The notes under the pieces were generated by a model. The model did no database searches and was not told where the DNA came from. It worked only from the letters and a program-made list of their open reading frames with translations. Position numbers and translations under genes: made by a program. This document shows, in pieces, positions 34,847 through 42,515 of a stretch of 48,963 bases of DNA. The DNA comes from an uncultured Lachnospiraceae bacterium (GTDB lineage Bacteria; Bacillota; Clostridia; Lachnospirales; Lachnospiraceae), in contig CAJUSQ010000007.1 in NCBI GenBank assembly GCA_910588885.1, positions 1-48,963 on the forward strand. Reading direction: 5' to 3'. Position 1 is the first letter of the stretch. Each line of letters starts with the position of its first letter.

Positions 34847-34957
34847 CTCTGCTCCCTCTTTCTCCATTGCTCTTTGGCTTGCTCCCGGTCTTCCGTCGTT
34901 CGTGTCTGCCCTCCGGCCTGCTTCCCGGCCCTCCGCCGCTCCTTCCTGCTTTTAGCC

Positions 34958-36034
34958 CTATCCGTCCAGCAGCAGCAAATCTTCTTTTTTCAAAAAAAGC
35001 CGTGCCGGAAGGCCGTCCCGTTCCAGATCCCAGATCTCCTTTGAAACCTTCCAGTCCATGCGGCCAGGGGCCGCTTCTCCCGGCCGGAAGGAAATATGAA
35101 ATTCGAACAAATCCTCCGTAACCACCGGCTCCAGCACGGGAAAAGAAAAGCAGGGTTCTTCTGTCCGCCGGACGCGGAATTGATGTGCCCGAATCGCCGC
35201 TGCATGAATTTCCCGTCCCCCTCGGCCTTTGAAAAAACCGGCTCCTCTGCTTCCCAATTCCAAAAGGGAAAACGTAAATTCCCACTCCGGAATCAAAAAG
35301 GTCCCGTCCCCCTGCCGGAGACACGCTGCAATGTTTTTGCATCCCGTCAGCCGGGCGGCGGCCGTATTTTTCGGTTCCCGGAACAGCTCCCTGGTGGGGC
35401 CCTGGCCCGCCAGCCTGCCTTTTTCCAAAATCAGGAGTTCTTCACTCATCCGATAGACCTCGTCCCGGTTATGGGACACCAGGATCACAATGCCCGGATA
35501 GTCCTTCAAAAGCTCCATCAGCTCCCGCTGCATCTGATCCCGTAAATAGACATCCAAGGCCGAAAAGGGCTCGTCCAAAAGAATCACTTCCGGCTCATAG
35601 GCCAAAATCCGGGCCAATGCCACCCGCTGCTGCTGCCCGCCGGAAAGCTGCCCGGGAAGCCGCTTTTCCAGCCCCTCCAGCTGGAAAAGCTCCACCATCC
35701 GGCTTACCTGGCGGCGGATTGCAGGCTTTTTTCCGGTCAGGCCCGCCCCGATATTCTGCTCCACTGTCATAGTGGGAAACAGGGCGTAGTTCTGGAACAA
35801 ATAGCCCACCCGCCGCACCTGGGGTTTTTGTGAAATCCGCCGTTGGGAGTCGAACATCAGTTTTTCTCCTATTTGAATCCGCCCCCGGTCCGGCGTTTCA
35901 ATTCCGGCAATACATTTTAAGGTCAGGCTTTTTCCGCAGCCGGAGGCTCCCAGAATCCCAATGCGCCTGCAGTCGCTGGAAAATGCCAGATCCAGCCGAA
36001 AATCCCCCAGGTCTTTTTCGATCCGTATTTCCAT
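34958..36034 (-). CDS. modC: Molybdate ABC transporter, ATPase
   Basis: 358 residues. Walker A GASGCGKSLTLK, FQNYALFPTMTV, signature LSGGQQQRVALARIL, Walker B VILLDEPFSALD and VSHNRDEVYRM. A C-terminal ~130-residue domain replaces a clearly readable TOBE (molybdate-sensing) repeat; it keeps a QFRVRRTEEPCF-like strand pattern but is divergent. ATG 36034 is favoured over 36052, whose ribosome site is too close. A repeat-filled 142-bp gap separates it from modB. Confidence 0.9.
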   Translation of the reverse strand: MEIRIEKDLGDFRLDLAFSSDCRRIGILGASGCGKSLTLKCIAGIETPDRGRIQIGEKLMFDSQRRISQKPQVRRVGYLFQNYALFPTMTVEQNIGAGLTGKKPAIRRQVSRMVELFQLEGLEKRLPGQLSGGQQQRVALARILAYEPEVILLDEPFSALDVYLRDQMQRELMELLKDYPGIVILVSHNRDEVYRMSEELLILEKGRLAGQGPTRELFREPKNTAAARLTGCKNIAACLRQGDGTFLIPEWEFTFSLLELGSRGAGFFKGRGGREIHAAAIRAHQFRVRRTEEPCFSFPVLEPVVTEDLFEFHISFRPGEAAPGRMDWKVSKEIWDLERDGLPARLFLKKEDLLLLDG

Positions 36035-36095
36035 AGCCAAAGCCTTTTTCATGTCTCCCTTTCCCCTTCTCCTTTCCGGAACTCCCGGCCTTTTC

Positions 36096-36203
36096 CCATC
36101 GCCTCACATGCTTCCGCTTTTGCCATCGTTTCGCATGCTTTCGCCTTTTTCCCATCGCCTCACATGCTTCCGCTTTTTACCATCGTTTCACATGCTTCAG
36201 TTT
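36096..36203. repeat. Four 27-29-bp tandem repeats at the modB stop
   Basis: Units start at 36096, 36123, 36152 and 36180, each beginning CCATCG and containing CATGCTT. Units 1 and 3 are near-identical (CCATCGCCTCACATGCTTCC), as are 2 and 4, giving a 56-bp higher-order repeat. The fourth unit encodes the modB C-terminus KLKHVKRW, and its stop sits at the unit 3/4 junction. Confidence 0.88.
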
Positions 36204-36881
36204 CTTTCCCAGCATCAGGTTCAAAAGCAGCACCAGCAAAAAGGCCAGGGCCAGCACGATTCCCACCCAGATCCCCGCCATCCGGTAGTCCCCGTCCTGA
36301 AGCACCATGGCAATTTTCTGGGAAATGGTACCGGTCTTCCCGGCAATGTTTCCGGCCAGCATAGAGGTGGCCCCGTATTCCCCCAGGGCCCGGGCAAAGG
36401 TAAGGACGGTTCCTGCCGCCACTCCCGGCCCGGCCGTGGGCAGCACCACCTTCCAAAAAATCTTCCGCTCCGGCATTCCCAGCGTACGGGCCGCATAGAT
36501 CAGATTTACGTCCATTTGTTCAAAAGCAGCCCGGGCATTCCGGTACATCAGGGGAAAGGCAATGACGGTAGCCGCAATGACGCAGCCGGCCCAGGACTGT
36601 ATGATTTTCAGGTCAAATTTATCATACAGATAAGCCCCTACGGGCCTTCGTGTGCTGAACAAAAGAAGCAGGAAAAATCCGGCTACCGTAGGCGGCAGCA
36701 CCAGGGGAAGGGTCAGGATCCCGTCCAGGACCGCTTTTGCCCGGGGCCCTGCTTTCATGGCTTTTCCGGCTGCATAGATACCCAAAAAGAAGGAAACAAC
36801 GGTGGCGGCAATTCCCGTTTTCAGGGAAATAAACAGCGGGCTGTAATCCAATTCCGTTAAGAGTTTCACAATCTCATCCAT
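36177..36881 (-). CDS. modB: Molybdate ABC transporter, permease
   Basis: 234-residue permease with about five helices. GILTLPLVLPPTVAGFFLL and the coupling loop ARTLGMPERKIFWKVVLPTA followed by FARALGEYGATSMLAGN are typical of ModB. Twenty bp after modA. Its 3' end is part of a tandem repeat. Confidence 0.94.
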   Translation of the reverse strand: MDEIVKLLTELDYSPLFISLKTGIAATVVSFFLGIYAAGKAMKAGPRAKAVLDGILTLPLVLPPTVAGFFLLLLFSTRRPVGAYLYDKFDLKIIQSWAGCVIAATVIAFPLMYRNARAAFEQMDVNLIYAARTLGMPERKIFWKVVLPTAGPGVAAGTVLTFARALGEYGATSMLAGNIAGKTGTISQKIAMVLQDGDYRMAGIWVGIVLALAFLLVLLLNLMLGKKLKHVKRW

Positions 36882-36901
36882 TTCCTTCCTCCCGCCCGGC
36901 C

Positions 36902-37867
36902 TTAGGGCTCCGTATCCGTATCAAAATAATATGCTGCAAATACTTCCTTCGCTTCCTCGGAAACCACATATTGGAAAAATGCTTCCGCTGCCAGGGCCTG
37001 TGCCTCCTCCGCCTCCGGGTTCTGCACCAGGCAGATGGGATAGCTTACCTCCCCGGTCAGCTCATTGCTAACCTGCTCCAGGATTTCCACCTGCTCCTCG
37101 TAGCCGTAAATATCGGAGTAATAGGTGGTTCCCACCTGGCAGGCGCCTTCCGCCACGGCAATCAGGACTTTGCTGACGTTGTCCATTTCGCTGATTTCCA
37201 CGCCGCCCAAAGCTTCCGAAACTTCCCGGGCCGTGATTTTAGAAGCATCCTCCGTTTCCCCGCATATTCCCAGGTTCACCAACGCCTGGCGGGTATATTT
37301 CCCCACCGGTACGCTGCCCCCTGCCAGGGCAATGCTGTCTGCGTCCTTCAAATTGAACAGGCCCTGTACCTTCGTCCCGCTGTCTTTACGAGTCAATACT
37401 ACCACCTGATTGTTCACCACGTTTTTCCGGGAGCCTTCCTTTACCAATCCGTCTCCTTCCAGGATGTCCATCTGCTTTTGGGCCGCGGAAAAGAAGATAT
37501 CGCATTCATAGCCTTCCTGAATCTGGGTCAAAAGGGTCCCGGAACTGTCGGCATGAAATACAATCTTAACCTCCGGGTGCATTTTCTGATAACGCTCCGC
37601 CAGATCCGTCATTACCCTGTTCAGGCTGGCCGCAATAAAAACCTGGATTTCCGTTTCCGTAAGCGCTTCTTTCGACTCGCCGCTTCCGGCCCCTTCAATG
37701 GTTTCCCCGGCTTCCGGCCCCTTCGATGGATTCCCCGCTTTTCCCCCGCAGCCTGTCACTCCTGCCGCCAGGGTCAGAACCAGCATCACAGCCAGGCAGT
37801 TCTGCATCCATCCGCTTTTGATCCCCTTTTTCCTTTTCCTGTTCTTTTCCGATTCCGTCCTTCCCAT
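36902..37867 (-). CDS. modA: Molybdate-binding lipoprotein
   Basis: 321 residues. A basic 20-residue N-terminal extension, signal helix and lipobox GVTGCGG, a short Gly/Glu linker with a 24-bp duplication, then a type 2 binding domain: VFIAASLNRVMTDLAERY (oxyanion Ser), FHADSSGTLLTQIQEG, DIFFSAAQKQMDIL and ALAGGSVPVGKYTRQAL. Captures molybdate (or tungstate) for ModBC. Its ATG follows the previous gene's stop with no gap. Confidence 0.93.
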   Translation of the reverse strand: MGRTESEKNRKRKKGIKSGWMQNCLAVMLVLTLAAGVTGCGGKAGNPSKGPEAGETIEGAGSGESKEALTETEIQVFIAASLNRVMTDLAERYQKMHPEVKIVFHADSSGTLLTQIQEGYECDIFFSAAQKQMDILEGDGLVKEGSRKNVVNNQVVVLTRKDSGTKVQGLFNLKDADSIALAGGSVPVGKYTRQALVNLGICGETEDASKITAREVSEALGGVEISEMDNVSKVLIAVAEGACQVGTTYYSDIYGYEEQVEILEQVSNELTGEVSYPICLVQNPEAEEAQALAAEAFFQYVVSEEAKEVFAAYYFDTDTEP

Positions 37868-38881
37868 CTACATCTTCTCTCTTTCCTTTGTTCTCTTTTC
37901 CTGATCCGGCCCGGCTTCCTGCTTTCCTTCCTCCGAACCAGGAACATATGTTCTCGCACATTCTCCCTCGGTTCCCCTCAGGATCCCAAGGCCATGGCCC
38001 AGCTGGGGCAGGATATAGGTAAGGGCTTCCTCCACCGCCTTCGGGCTTCCCGGCAGGTTGACGATTAAAGTCTGTTTGCGGATTCCGGACTCTCCCCGGC
38101 TTAGCATGGCCCGTTTCGTAATTGTCATGGAATAGCCGCGGATGGCTTCCGCAATCCCCGGGGCCATCCGGTCACAGACTGCCGCCGTAGCTTCCGGCGT
38201 AATATCCCGGGGTGAAAATCCGGTTCCTCCCGTGGTCAGAATCAGGTTCACCTGACGCTGGTCCGAAAGCCGGATCAGCTGATGCTCCAGCCCGGCTCTG
38301 TGATCCGGGAGGAGCAGCGTTTCCACCACCTGATATCCGGCATCCTTCAGCAACGTTTCCACCAGAGGGCCGCTTTGGTCCTGCCGCTCCCCGGCGGCGC
38401 CCTTATCACTTAAGGTAATGACGGCCGCCGTAAAGGGGCGGTCTGCCCTGGGCAAAATCATTTCTACTTCATCTCCCGGCCGGATCGGCCCGCCTTTCAG
38501 CACCTGGGTAAATACCCCTTCCCGGGGCATGATGCAGTCCCCCATTTTTTTATAAATCTCACAGTGGCTGTGGCACTCCTTTCCGATCTGGGTCAATTCC
38601 AGCACCGCTTCCCCAATGCGAAACCGGGTGCCTACCGGCAATGTACGCAGGTCATAGCCTTCCACAATCAGGTTTTCCCCGAAAGCCCCAAAGGAAATCT
38701 GAGCGCCCTTCGCCCGGAAGTCCTCTATTTTTTCATAGCTAAGCAGGCTTACCTGCCGATGCCAGTTTCCCCCATGGGCATCCCCTTTAATGCCCCAGCC
38801 TTCCTGGATCTCCGCTTCCGGAATCTCTTCCTTTTGAATACCCCGTTTCGTACTGATGCAAATTGCCTTTAAGACTCCCAT
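37868..38881 (-). CDS. MOSC-MogA fusion protein
   Basis: 337 residues. Residues ~1-145 form a MOSC domain (GWGIKGDAHGGNWHRQVSLL, FGENLIVEG, ECHSHCEIYKKMGDC), a cofactor-sulfur carrier or transfer fold. Residues ~150-305 form a MoaB/Mog molybdopterin-binding domain (AAVITLSDKGAAGERQDQSG, LTTGGTGFSPRDITPEAT, LIVNLPGSPKAVEEAL), which adenylylates molybdopterin before MoeA acts. A charged ~35-residue tail follows. Two bp from moaA and abutting modA, so tightly within the operon. Confidence 0.9.
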   Translation of the reverse strand: MGVLKAICISTKRGIQKEEIPEAEIQEGWGIKGDAHGGNWHRQVSLLSYEKIEDFRAKGAQISFGAFGENLIVEGYDLRTLPVGTRFRIGEAVLELTQIGKECHSHCEIYKKMGDCIMPREGVFTQVLKGGPIRPGDEVEMILPRADRPFTAAVITLSDKGAAGERQDQSGPLVETLLKDAGYQVVETLLLPDHRAGLEHQLIRLSDQRQVNLILTTGGTGFSPRDITPEATAAVCDRMAPGIAEAIRGYSMTITKRAMLSRGESGIRKQTLIVNLPGSPKAVEEALTYILPQLGHGLGILRGTEGECARTYVPGSEEGKQEAGPDQEKRTKEREKM

Positions 38882-38883
38882 TT

Positions 38884-39846
38884 TTATCCTCCTATCCTCA
38901 CCATTTCCCTGGTTTCCGTCATGATATTTTGATTATCAAAACAATGTGCTTCCGGCTTGTTGTCAATTGCCTGCTTCAGCAGGGCCCGTACCTCCTCCAT
39001 CCGGCCTGCCCGCACCGCTTCCCGCAGGGAGATACTTTCCCCGTAGCACAGACAGGGCTTCAACTGCCCCAAAGCCGTGAGCCGGATCCGGTTGCACTGG
39101 CTGCAGAATTTTCCATGGATGGCGCTGATAAAGCCCACGCTGCCCTGAAAGCCCGGGATTTTGTAGTAAACGGCCGGGCCGTTTCCGTGGGGTTCCCACT
39201 CCCGGTCGATTTCCCCGTACTGCTCCCTGATCCGGGCGAGTACCCAGTCGTTGGATACCGCTTCAAAATTTTTTCCATATCCAATGGGCATCATTTCAAT
39301 AAAACGCACATCCAGCCGACGGTCCCGGGCCAGCTCCAAAAGCTCCTGCCAGCACTCCTGTCGTCCGGGCCGAAGCACTACATTTATTTTCAAGGGAATC
39401 GGGTACAGTTCCATCCGGGCAATTCCGGAAAGCACCTTGTCCAGCCCGTCATAACCTGTAATCTCCTGATATTCTCCGGCATCCAGAGTATCCAAACTGA
39501 CGTTCACTCCATCTACGCCCACCTGGTACAGTTCTTCCGCAAACTCCGGCAGCAGGATTCCGTTGCTGGTCAGCGTCACCTGTTCGATTCCCGGAATCTC
39601 CTTCAGCATCCCGATCAGCTTCGGACAATCCGGCCGTACCAAAGGCTCCCCTCCGGTCACCTTAAGCTTCCGGATGCCAAGGCCCGCCGCCTGGGTACAG
39701 ACTGCGGCAATCTCTTCTAGGGTCAGGATCTCTTCCATCGGAACCCGGGAAATCCCTTCGGGCATACAGTAGCGGCATCTTAAATTGCAGCGGTCGGTGA
39801 TGGAAACCCGCATGTAATCCACCTTTCTTCCATAGGTGTCCTGCAT
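38884..39846 (-). CDS. moaA: GTP 3',8-cyclase
   Basis: 320-residue radical SAM enzyme for the first step of Mo cofactor synthesis, rearranging GTP. N-terminal cluster motif CNLRCRYC (residues 21-28), VTGGEPLVRPD, the second cluster in CSQCNRIRLTALGQLKPC and the C-terminal Gly-Gly end (VRIGG) needed for activity. Its usual partner moaC is not in the operon. It starts 3 bp after the upstream gene. Confidence 0.95.
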   Translation of the reverse strand: MQDTYGRKVDYMRVSITDRCNLRCRYCMPEGISRVPMEEILTLEEIAAVCTQAAGLGIRKLKVTGGEPLVRPDCPKLIGMLKEIPGIEQVTLTSNGILLPEFAEELYQVGVDGVNVSLDTLDAGEYQEITGYDGLDKVLSGIARMELYPIPLKINVVLRPGRQECWQELLELARDRRLDVRFIEMMPIGYGKNFEAVSNDWVLARIREQYGEIDREWEPHGNGPAVYYKIPGFQGSVGFISAIHGKFCSQCNRIRLTALGQLKPCLCYGESISLREAVRAGRMEEVRALLKQAIDNKPEAHCFDNQNIMTETREMVRIGG

Positions 39847-39849
39847 TTC

Positions 39850-40875
39850 CTAAACCCCCTTCCCGAATCCGCAGTTGGGAAACGTACAAACCGGGCAGGA
39901 CAGACACAGTCCGCCTTCGCCCAGAGCCGCCAAATCCTTCTCCGTCAGGATTTCCCCGGCCAGAATCCGGGGCAGCACCAGGTCAAAAATCGTCCGTTTC
40001 GCATACATGACGCAGCCCGGCAGGCCCAATACCGGAACCTTTTCTTTATAATAGGAAAGTAAAAACATGGCTCCCGGCAGCACCGGGGCCCCATAGGATA
40101 CCACCCGGGCTCCGGTATTTTTGATTGCCAACGGAGTCCGGTCATCGGGGTCCACGCTCATCCCTCCGGTACAAATGACCAAATCCGTCTTTTTTTCAAG
40201 CATATCCCGGATTGCCGCCGTAATCTGTGCCGGATCGTCGTCGCAAACCGCATGCTCTGCCAATTCCACGCCATATTCCGCCAGTTTTTCTTTAATCACC
40301 GGAGTAAAGGAATCCGGAATCCGCTTTTTGTAAACCTCGCTTCCTGTGGTAACGACTCCGGCCTTCCGGTACCGATACGGCAGGATCTGAAAAATCGGCT
40401 CCGTTCCTGCCGCCCTTTTCGCCGCTTCCATTTTTTCTTTCTCAATCACCAGGGGAATTACCCGGGTTCCGGCAATCTTGTCCCCCTTTTTCACCGGAAA
40501 ATCCCCGTGCCGGGATGCAATCATCATCTGCCCCAGGCTGTTGATTTTCCTTAGCTTCTCCCGGTCGATCTTCAAAACCCCGTCCGCTTCGGCGATCAGT
40601 TCGATCTTTCCTTCCTTCACCTCAGACCCGTACATATGTTCTCCCCTACAGATCTCATACAGGACCTCGGCCGCATCGTTTTCATGCATCATGGTTTCAT
40701 CCTTTTCCCATATGTAAAGGTGCTCCTTCCCCACGCTTAACAGCACCGGGATATCCTCCGGAGTCACCACATGTCCCTTCCGGAACACCGCGTCCTTCGT
40801 AACGCCCTTTATGATCTGGGTAATATCGTGGCAGAGTACCTGTCCTACGGCGTCCTCTGTTTTGATCAGCTTCAT
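39850..40875 (-). CDS. MoeA/MoaB-like molybdopterin-binding protein
   Basis: 341 residues, first gene of the Mo operon. A ~150-residue N-terminal domain (KTEDAVGQVLCHDITQI ... FRKGHVVTPEDIPVLL) resembles the SAF-like part of such proteins; the C-terminal half is a MoCF domain (AGVVTTGSEVYKKRI, VICTGGMSVDPDDRTPLA, VLGLPGCVMYAKRTIFD). It ends in a cysteine-rich tail, CLSCPVCTFPNCGFG, able to bind a metal or cluster. The ATG at 40875 follows AAAGGGG; the long open frame upstream is the structured leader, not protein. Precise role beside canonical MoeA is unclear. Confidence 0.85.
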   Translation of the reverse strand: MKLIKTEDAVGQVLCHDITQIIKGVTKDAVFRKGHVVTPEDIPVLLSVGKEHLYIWEKDETMMHENDAAEVLYEICRGEHMYGSEVKEGKIELIAEADGVLKIDREKLRKINSLGQMMIASRHGDFPVKKGDKIAGTRVIPLVIEKEKMEAAKRAAGTEPIFQILPYRYRKAGVVTTGSEVYKKRIPDSFTPVIKEKLAEYGVELAEHAVCDDDPAQITAAIRDMLEKKTDLVICTGGMSVDPDDRTPLAIKNTGARVVSYGAPVLPGAMFLLSYYKEKVPVLGLPGCVMYAKRTIFDLVLPRILAGEILTEKDLAALGEGGLCLSCPVCTFPNCGFGKGV

Positions 40876-40910
40876 ATCCAATCCCCTTTCTTTTGTTTCG
40901 TTTTCGGCAC

Positions 40911-40950
40911 AAAAAGAGCGCAGCCCTCCCTGAAAAAAGTGTCTGCGCTC
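40911..40950 (-). terminator. Attenuator terminator in the Mo operon leader
   Basis: Minus-strand GAGCGCAG (40950-40943) pairs with CTGCGCTC (40923-40916), followed by TTTTT (40915-40911), 35 nt before the first start codon. Its loop carries GGAGGGC (40929-40923), exactly complementary to GCCCTCC earlier in the leader (41072-41066), which would compete with the terminator. Confidence 0.8.
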
Positions 40951-41219
40951 CAAAAGACAAAGGAACCTCTCATTTCTTTTTTCAAAACCGTGGAATCTCC
41001 TCTCTGATTCTTCCGGCCTGCCGTCAGCGGCACTGGGAAGGCCCGGCCGTTTCCAGCCAAACCCCGGAGGGCATTCCGCCCTCGGCGCAGTACCGTAAAT
41101 GTCCCGATCCGGGTTCATCCCGTAGGTACTTTTGCTCAAGAAATAATGCTTATGAAATTTCCGGCTATTTCGGTCTTGTGAAAACTTTCACAAAACCCTC
41201 ACTGAAAATAGCTTATGTT
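40911..41219 (-). ncRNA. Structured leader RNA, candidate Mo-cofactor riboswitch
   Basis: From the predicted start near 41219 to the terminator there are ~300 nt with no ribosome site and many hairpins: GCTATTT/AAATAGC enclosing TTGTGAAA/TTTCACAA (41164-41212); AGTACC/GGTACT; CGGG-ATGAA-CCCG; GAGGGC-GGAAT-GCCCTC (about 41066-41082); TGCCG-CTGA-CGGCA; GAATC/GATTC. The leader precedes an operon wholly devoted to Mo uptake and cofactor assembly and ends in a terminator with a matching antiterminator segment. The Moco RNA motif is the obvious candidate class, but I could not verify its consensus by eye. Confidence 0.6.
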
Positions 41220-41225
41220 TTGTAC

Positions 41226-41254
41226 ATTATAGCAGGATCTCCTGCTTTATGCAA
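41226..41254 (-). promoter_or_regulatory. Mo operon promoter with internal dyad
   Basis: Minus-strand TTGCAT (41249-41254), 17-bp spacer, TATAAT (41226-41231). The spacer is almost filled by an inverted repeat, AGCAGGA-TC-TCCTGCT on the plus strand (41231-41246), a position where a protein could block or remodel the promoter. Confidence 0.75.
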
Positions 41255-41406
41255 CCGCTTTCTTGAATCTTGTTAGGAATAGTATAACGTAGTTTTTCCC
41301 CGGCAGTCATTCCAAAATCCCCCGCTCTTATTCCGTTTCCGGATAGCCTTTTCATTCGTAATTAAAATAAATGAAAGGGAAATTCGCATGGCCGTACCAG
41401 GATTCC

Positions 41407-41434
41407 TTGTTCTATATTATAGCTATCATACAGT
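41407..41434 (+). promoter_or_regulatory. MerR-family gene promoter with dyad
   Basis: TTGTTC (41407-41412), 16-bp spacer, TACAGT (41429-41434). Between the boxes lies TATTATAGCTATCATA (41415-41430), a palindrome with one mismatched pair, in the usual MerR operator position, suggesting autoregulation. Nothing else was seen between 41255 and 41406. Confidence 0.5.
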
Positions 41435-41458
41435 TTGCATAAAGAATGGAGGGAAATT

Positions 41459-42364
41459 ATGAACACCGAGCTTTCAACTATGAATTCCGCTGAAACCCGA
41501 AAACTTTCCATTTCCCAAATGGCACAAATCCATGACATCAGCCGGCAGACCTTGATTTATTATGACAAAATCAATTTGTTCAAGCCGGAGATCACAGACC
41601 GGAAGACAGGCTACCGCTACTACAGCACCCTGCAAATCCCGTTGCTGCGGGAAATCTGTTTCCTGCGTTCCATCGGCATGCCTTTAGAAAATATCCGCAA
41701 ACACAACGAATCCCATGCTTCCACTTCCACCATCCGCCTGTTGGAGCAGCAGAAAAACAAGATCTGTCAGGAAATCGAATCCCTTCAGGCACAGCTTCTG
41801 AAAATCGAACGCCGGGTACAGATTTACCAAAGCGCCGCCGACTACGGAGACAGCGGATTGGAACCATCCATTCAGTATTTTCCGGAACGCCGGGTATTGT
41901 ATTCCGCCTGGGACGAAAATGACCGCACCCGCCGGGGCCTGCACCGTTCCTTGATGAAAATCTGGAATACGGCAGAGAAATACGACATCCTTCCCTCCAA
42001 GCACTACGGCGCTTTTATTTTCAAAGAAGAGCTGGAAAAGGGAACGCCCTTGAACCGGGCCGGGGAATGCTGTCTCTTCCGCCACGATATCCCGGATCTG
42101 CCGGGCCTGCGCATTCTAAGGGAAGGCTTCTATGTGTGTTTTTCCAGATACTGCATGCCCTACGACCTGGCATCCCTTCCGGAGCTGGTCCGCTGGATCT
42201 CCGACCATAACTACGAAATTACCGGGGATATCTACGACGAATGCCTGCTGGATTCCAGCTTCTACGAAAACGACTGTGAACCGGACTTCTGCCGTCTGCA
42301 GATTCCCGTCCGTGAAAAATCCCCTGCCCCCACCCCGGAGCTGACAGCAGTCCTCCGGTATTGA
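41459..42364 (+). CDS. MerR-family transcriptional regulator
   Basis: 301 residues. Winged helix-turn-helix at ~15-85 (LSISQMAQIHDISRQTLIYY, DRKTGYRYYS), a dimerisation coiled coil ~95-130, and a C-terminal GyrI-like effector domain (~140-280) as in multidrug-sensing BmrR/BltR types. ATG with GGAGG 6 nt upstream. Divergent from the Mo operon, but the dyads in the two promoters differ, so control of the Mo genes is not supported. Target unknown. Confidence 0.87.
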   Translation: MNTELSTMNSAETRKLSISQMAQIHDISRQTLIYYDKINLFKPEITDRKTGYRYYSTLQIPLLREICFLRSIGMPLENIRKHNESHASTSTIRLLEQQKNKICQEIESLQAQLLKIERRVQIYQSAADYGDSGLEPSIQYFPERRVLYSAWDENDRTRRGLHRSLMKIWNTAEKYDILPSKHYGAFIFKEELEKGTPLNRAGECCLFRHDIPDLPGLRILREGFYVCFSRYCMPYDLASLPELVRWISDHNYEITGDIYDECLLDSSFYENDCEPDFCRLQIPVREKSPAPTPELTAVLRY

Positions 42365-42408
42365 TTACCGGTCACACAGCAGCAGGGTCTTTACAAGAAA
42401 ATAATAAA

Positions 42409-42464
42409 CCGGACACAGAGCCCCGAAGACATTTCAAAAGCTGTCTTCCGTGTTCTGTGTCCGG
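42409..42464. terminator. Hairpin between the MerR and chemoreceptor genes
   Basis: CCGGACACAGA (42409-42419) pairs with TCTGTGTCCGG (42454-42464), enclosing GAAGACA/TGTCTTC. It sits between two convergent genes. T-runs are weak, but stem length and placement fit a bidirectional terminator. Confidence 0.6.
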
Positions 42465-42515
42465 TCTATGAAACCAAATAATTCTTGCTATGTATCAATG
42501 GGATTGCAATTGCCC

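Noticed and set aside
36096..36203. CRISPR-like repeat array
   Set aside because: Units are contiguous with no unique spacers and are partly coding, so it is a minisatellite. The same holds for 18734-18829 and 21941-22003.
40876..41139. 88-residue N-terminal extension of the first Mo operon protein
   Set aside because: The region is the leader with hairpins and a terminator; homolog-like sequence and a ribosome site begin at 40875.
40911..41219. Cobalamin riboswitch as identity of the Mo leader
   Set aside because: No convincing B12 box, and the genes downstream concern molybdenum only.
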